From positions 620,001 through 684,000 of the forward strand of contig NZ_FQUD01000001.1 in NCBI RefSeq assembly GCF_900128945.1: DNA of 64,000 nucleotides, in the 5' to 3' direction. Below are positions 60,195-64,000 of this stretch, piece after piece (the stretch's first letter is position 1; each line of letters starts with the position of its first letter). Origin of the DNA: Chryseobacterium sp. OV279. Lineage in GTDB: Bacteria; Bacteroidota; Bacteroidia; Flavobacteriales; Weeksellaceae. The position numbers and the translations under genes were made by a program. The notes under the pieces were generated by a model. That model had not been told where the DNA came from, made no database searches, and saw only the letters and a list, made by a program, of their open reading frames with translations.

Positions 60195-62564
60195 TTAATT
60201 TCCTCCACCTGCCCGCTTGGATTCTTCAAATTTTACTTCTTTCGTAGCTCCTTTTACATTATTGTTCCCGAATTTATAGGTTACGGAAAGATAGAGGTTT
60301 CGGGTAATGCCTTTATTGTAATATTCAACGTCATAATTCGGATAATATTCTATTCCCTTGTTTCGGTTGGTATTCAGAATATCATTCACATACAGGTTGA
60401 TCAGGAGCTTTTTCTCAATCAGATTCAGTTTCATTCCGGTATAAACGGATGTATTGGCAAAATAATAGGTATTTCCGTCTCTGTTCGGTAGATTGCTCCA
60501 AAGTCCCAGCATTAAAGTAAGGGTCTTGCTTTTATTCAGGAAGAAATTATTATCAACATTGAAATTGGCGCTGTATCCCTTTGGTGCAGCTATTGCCGTT
60601 GGATCGTAAGATTTTGTTTTGGAATAAAAAGCATTCACAAAAACATTGGATTCCAGCCATTTCAACTTGTTGTAATTATAACTGATATTGATTCCGGTCT
60701 GGTCTTCATTGAAGAAATTTTTCACAATGCTGTATTTCGATTTTCCTTCCACCACCTGAATCCTGTCCCAGTCATCTTTTGTTTTGTTGTAGTACAAAGT
60801 GACATTAAAATTATTATTTAAGACATATCCGAACTCCATATTATCCGAAAATGACGGCAACAGATAAGGATTTCCCGTACTGTACTCCAGTTCTGAAACA
60901 TAAAATTTAAACGGATTCAGATTTCCAAAATACGGTCTTGAAATTCTCCTTGAATAATTGATGGAAAACGCGTGATTTTCGTTCGGTTTATAACTGATGT
61001 ACGCAGTAGGGAATAGTTTTCCGTATTTGATTTTCGCCGAGGAATCATCATTCATAGAAATTCCTTCCAGGGTTGTATATTCGTAGCGAAGCCCTGCTTT
61101 AGCATCCCATTTGTCATTGATCTTAAAATTGGCAGATGCATAGGCCGCGTAGTTCTGTTCGTTGTAAAAGAAAGTATTTGTTCTTTTTGTGTTAAGAATA
61201 TATTGGTCATTCTCAATATTGAAGAAATTAAATTCAGAATCATTTTTGATCTTCGTATACTTCAGTCCCGCTTCTGTTTTAATCTTACCGAAATTCTTTT
61301 CAAGATCCGCCTGACCTGAATAAATTCTGTACTCACTCACCGGATTCGCAAAAGTAGAAACGATGTCCGAAGTAATAGTATTGTAGAAATTTCTCGCATT
61401 GGAATTATTGAGCATCATATTCGCCGTTAAGCTCAGCTTGCTTCCCGAAGAATCAATTTTCACATCATAAAACGCACTTGCATTATGAATATTTCTGCGG
61501 TTTCTGTTGTTGAAATTTGACGCAACATCCAGATAGCCGTCCTTGTCGAAAATACTGGCTTTGCTTTCACCCCTTTCGATAGGATTACTGAAAGAATAGT
61601 TGTAGTTGAACCCTACCAGATTTTTATCATTGATTTTATATTCACCCTTTAAGCCGCCTCCCTTATAACGGTAATTGTTGGTGTTGATACTGTTTGTTTT
61701 CCAGTAATTGTTGTCCGTAGTTCCGGTAAGATAATTATAAGAACGGTTTTCCCAATAATTGTCACCGATAGATAAATTGCTGGTAATCGAAAGTTTTTCT
61801 CCCTGATAATTAAAAGTAGCACCACTTCTGGTTGATGTCGTAGGTCTTCCCCAATAAGAACTTCCCGAAGTCTGAATAGAGCCGTTCCAGCCCAGACTCG
61901 AATTTTTCTTAAGAACAATATTAATCAGTCCGCTTTTTCCTTCGGCTTCATATTTGGCTGGCGGTGTGGTGATCACTTCGATCTTTAAAATATCATCTGA
62001 ACGGATGGTTTTCAAATAATTGATAAGTTCCTGACCGTTCAGATTTAAAAGTCTGTCGTTGATCATGACAGCGACATTACTTTTTCCGGCGATACTGATC
62101 GCATCATCCGTGGCACGAACCATCGGCGTTTTTGCAAGTGCTTCCACAGCATCAATTCCCTGTGAAGCAACAGAATTTTCTACATTGAAGACCAATCGGT
62201 CCACCTTTCTTTCAAATAATTTTTTTCTTGCAGTAAGAGTGACACCTTCCAGTTTTTGTTCTACCGGAGCCTCTTTCAGTTGAATGTCTTTCTTCGAATT
62301 TCCTTTTACAGTAATATTTTCACTGTTGGTTTTTACCCCGTCTTTGATAATTTCAAGAATATAGTTTCCATCTTCTTTTAATGGAATTTTAAACATCCCG
62401 TTCTCGTCTGTGATTGCAGAAAATTTGGTGTCCGCTTTTGTAAGGAGGACTTCAGTTTCCGTGGCTGGTTTGTTTTGCAGGTCGGTAACTTTTCCCTCTA
62501 TGCTTTGCGCGAAAAAGTAAGTGGATGAGACAAGACTTAAAAGAAGAATAATCTTTCGGTTCAT
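60195..62564 (-). CDS. Outer-membrane beta-barrel family protein (TonB-receptor-like)
   Basis: A 789-residue outer-membrane protein: signal peptide (1-20, ending FAQ), CarboxypepD_reg-like domain (about 20-105, SIEGKVTDLQNKPATETEVL), a plug-like domain (about 115-220, VAVMINDRLLNLNGQELINYLKTIRSDDI, PPAKYEAEGKSGLINIVLKKN) and a long C-terminal barrel. This combination is the outer-membrane beta-barrel family 14_2/CirA-like type of Bacteroidota. The terminal sequence EESKRAGGGN extends past the usual final Phe. The ligand is unknown. The gene diverges from a Crp/Fnr-type regulator, which may control it. Confidence 0.85.
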   Translation of the reverse strand: MNRKIILLLSLVSSTYFFAQSIEGKVTDLQNKPATETEVLLTKADTKFSAITDENGMFKIPLKEDGNYILEIIKDGVKTNSENITVKGNSKKDIQLKEAPVEQKLEGVTLTARKKLFERKVDRLVFNVENSVASQGIDAVEALAKTPMVRATDDAISIAGKSNVAVMINDRLLNLNGQELINYLKTIRSDDILKIEVITTPPAKYEAEGKSGLINIVLKKNSSLGWNGSIQTSGSSYWGRPTTSTRSGATFNYQGEKLSITSNLSIGDNYWENRSYNYLTGTTDNNYWKTNSINTNNYRYKGGGLKGEYKINDKNLVGFNYNYSFSNPIERGESKASIFDKDGYLDVASNFNNRNRRNIHNASAFYDVKIDSSGSKLSLTANMMLNNSNARNFYNTITSDIVSTFANPVSEYRIYSGQADLEKNFGKIKTEAGLKYTKIKNDSEFNFFNIENDQYILNTKRTNTFFYNEQNYAAYASANFKINDKWDAKAGLRYEYTTLEGISMNDDSSAKIKYGKLFPTAYISYKPNENHAFSINYSRRISRPYFGNLNPFKFYVSELEYSTGNPYLLPSFSDNMEFGYVLNNNFNVTLYYNKTKDDWDRIQVVEGKSKYSIVKNFFNEDQTGINISYNYNKLKWLESNVFVNAFYSKTKSYDPTAIAAPKGYSANFNVDNNFFLNKSKTLTLMLGLWSNLPNRDGNTYYFANTSVYTGMKLNLIEKKLLINLYVNDILNTNRNKGIEYYPNYDVEYYNKGITRNLYLSVTYKFGNNNVKGATKEVKFEESKRAGGGN

Positions 62565-62662
62565 GGTTTGCTTTTCATATATAACAGCTCACCAAGTGGT
62601 GGCATTACATAAAAAGTTGGAAAAAACAGAGAAGCTTTCAGTAAATCAGGTTTTGTTTTGGC

Positions 62663-62670
62663 TATTTTTG
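62663..62670 (+). promoter_or_regulatory. -7 element of the Crp/Fnr gene
   Basis: TATTTTTG (TAnnTTTG) lies 26 nt before the ATG at 62697. An in-frame ATG at 62658 is upstream of this box and is rejected as start. Confidence 0.55.
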
Positions 62671-62696
62671 TAAGATATTCCGAAAAATATTTCATC

Positions 62697-63272
62697 ATGC
62701 ATGACAGGCTTTTACAGGAGATGAATTCTGATTTTAATTTCAGTTCTGATGAAATTGAGACGATTAAACTGTACTTCGAACCAGTCAGTTATCCAAGAAA
62801 TACGCTCCTGGAGGAAGCCGGAAATATTCCCGGACATCTGTACTATATTGTTTCAGGATACCTCAGGCTGTTTTATATGGATGAGGGTGGCAATGAAGTC
62901 ACAACACACATCAATTGCCCTCCCGGATTTTTCACGTCTTATACCCATTTTATCAGCCAGACCAGATCTGAAGATTATGTACAGTGTATCACGGACTGCA
63001 GTCTTTTAAGAATTACTAAAGAAAATCTTGATAAGCTCGTCAGCAGCAGTCAGGCGATGAAAGATTTCAGTATTTCAGTGTTTCAGAAGTCTATTGCTTA
63101 CAATGAAAACCGTTCCAGAGAACTATCGGTCCTGAATGCGGAACAACGTTATCTTCAACTGATAGAAAATTATCCTGAAATCATTCAGAATGTTCCCATT
63201 CAGTATATCGCTTCTTTTTTGGGAATGAAACCGGAAAGTCTGAGTAGGATTCGGAGGAAAATAATTAACTGA
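62697..63272 (+). CDS. Crp/Fnr-family transcriptional regulator
   Basis: A 191-residue regulator with an N-terminal cyclic-nucleotide-binding-type domain (about 20-130; PGHLYYIVSGYLRLFYMDEGGNE) and a C-terminal HTH (about 155-190: IQYIASFLGMKPESLSRIRRK). It lacks the Cys cluster of Fnr and the residues of a clear cAMP site, so the effector is unknown. This class is common in Bacteroidota next to efflux or receptor genes. Start chosen after the promoter at 62663. Confidence 0.85.
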   Translation: MHDRLLQEMNSDFNFSSDEIETIKLYFEPVSYPRNTLLEEAGNIPGHLYYIVSGYLRLFYMDEGGNEVTTHINCPPGFFTSYTHFISQTRSEDYVQCITDCSLLRITKENLDKLVSSSQAMKDFSISVFQKSIAYNENRSRELSVLNAEQRYLQLIENYPEIIQNVPIQYIASFLGMKPESLSRIRRKIIN

Positions 63273-63335
63273 GTAAGAGACAAGAAACAAGAACCAAGAT
63301 GCTAGACATCAGACATCAGATTTCAGACTATTTTT

Positions 63336-63735
63336 AATAAGTCAATGGTCAATTTTGCTTCGCAAGTGAATGGTGAATGAAGATTTTAGATGTCAGATAG
63401 CAGACATCAGATTTCAGACATGAGACTTTTACATTAATTTTCAGCAAGTCATAAAGTTTCAGGATGCGGGATGCTGGATTCACGGTTCGAACCAGCAACT
63501 GTCAACCAGCAACAAACTAATTCCCATGAGTTCTGCCTTTCCAATTTTCTATCAATTTTAATAAGTCAATGGTCAATTTTGCTTCGCAAGTGAATGGTGA
63601 ATGAAGATTTTAGATGTCAGATTTCAGACACGAGACTTTTACATTAATTTTCAGCAAGCCATAAAGTTTCGGGATGCGGGTTTCGCGGTTGGAACCAGCA
63701 ACAAGCAACTATCAACCAGCAACAAAACTTTACTC
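63336..63735. repeat. Tandem duplication, 224-bp period, families C-A-B
   Basis: GTCAATGGTCAATTTTGC begins the unit at 63336 and again at 63560. Each copy continues with GAATGAAGATTTTAGATGTC, family A phrases (GATTTCAGACA), CATTAATTTTCAGCAAG, CATAAAGTTTC, and family B GGGATGCGGG with AACCAGCAAC. The gap 63273-63828 (556 bp) contains no gene; a short family A block precedes the unit at 63290-63330. Confidence 0.75.
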
Positions 63736-63828
63736 TCAAACTTATACCCGTAACTTTCGCATTAACTAACAAAAGTCAAGTGGTTCCGGAGTAGGGAAGG
63801 TGAACTTTACAGCATTAAAATCAATGCA

Positions 63829-64000
63829 ATGATAAAGAACAATCTGGCTCTGGTTTCAGGGGCCAATGGACATTTGGGGAATAATGTAGTACGGCTTTTA
63901 TTGAAAAAAGGCATTCCTGTACGGGCAGCGGTAAGAAATACGAAGAACACAAAACCTTTCGAAGGATTAAACTGTGAGATAGTGCAGGCCGATATCACGG
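63829..64000 (+). CDS. Rossmann-fold NAD(P)-binding protein (epimerase/NmrA-like), 3'-truncated
   Basis: 57 residues visible from the ATG at 63829 to the window end: MIKNNLALVSGANGHLGNNV and RLLLKKGIPVRAAVRNTKNT, with the dinucleotide motif GxNGxxG (GANGHLG). This is the start of an SDR-type NAD-dependent epimerase/dehydratase or NmrA-like protein; the substrate cannot be seen. The preceding 556 bp are repeats. Confidence 0.75.
   Translation, partial: MIKNNLALVSGANGHLGNNVVRLLLKKGIPVRAAVRNTKNTKPFEGLNCEIVQADIT

Overview
The window looks like chromosomal DNA of a Bacteroidota bacterium of the Chryseobacterium/Flavobacteriia type. Three things point there: promoters of the Bacteroidota -7 form TAnnTTTG, a protein with a type IX secretion (T9SS) type A sorting domain, and family content such as CarboxypepD-reg TonB receptors, OstA-like protein, DUF3109/DUF6427 neighbours and START-like domain. 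Hand counts of single 60-base lines give about 40% G+C in housekeeping genes. I saw no rRNA, tRNA, CRISPR array, transposase or integrase.

Layout. 1-1.8 kb: a membrane protein, histidine kinase and NarL-type regulator. 1.9-5.4 kb: a DUF2235 hydrolase and an ABC-F ATPase. 5.7-9.6 kb: a probable metal-uptake set (His/Cys-rich small protein, TonB receptor, lipoprotein). 9.8-15.2 kb: trigger factor, a LolA-like periplasmic protein and a large M16 protease. 15.2-18.7 kb: an AT-rich cassette of a C39-peptidase-type polymorphic toxin and two tandem immunity-like paralogues, bounded by two identical 39-bp copies of a terminator. 18.7-31.9 kb: housekeeping (DUF3109, DUF6427, UspA, FAH hydrolase, DnaQ-like exonuclease, pssA, LTA-synthase-like sulfatase, pdhB, kup, a Fur-like regulator, OstA). 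32.3-34.8 kb: three tandem secreted proteins. 34.9-42.1 kb: class III aminotransferase, START-like protein, a degenerate class IV aminotransferase, amidase, YqgE, pdxH, HU, panD and a UPF0104 flippase-like protein. 42.4-48.3 kb: two TerD proteins, two vWA (TerY-like) proteins, a PP2C phosphatase and a kinase, i.e. a Ter/TerY-P stress-signalling module. 48.5-53 kb: a T9SS cargo protein, a TPR-HTH regulator, a GNAT, an unknown protein and an exonuclease. 53-54.4 kb: tyrS behind a leader that reads as a tyrosine-codon attenuator. 54.6-64 kb: NAD(P)H oxidoreductase with AraC regulator, a tetR-WG lipoprotein-GNAT run with a palindromic operator, small membrane proteins, an outer-membrane beta-barrel receptor, a Crp/Fnr regulator and the start of a Rossmann-fold gene.

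The strongest hunt results are (1) the tyrS leader: a 31-codon peptide with Tyr-Tyr placed directly before a 1:2 hairpin, an alternative 2:3 pairing and a perfect 10-bp intrinsic terminator; (2) the toxin/immunity cassette lying between duplicated terminators, with a second, smaller duplicated-terminator interval at 26.4-26.6 kb; (3) genes whose -7 element ends only 3-4 nt before the start codon, implying leaderless mRNAs; (4) an 11-bp perfect palindromic operator beside a tetR gene; and (5) dispersed and tandem intergenic repeats of several families. All functional names rest on motifs read by eye and family knowledge; no database search was possible.
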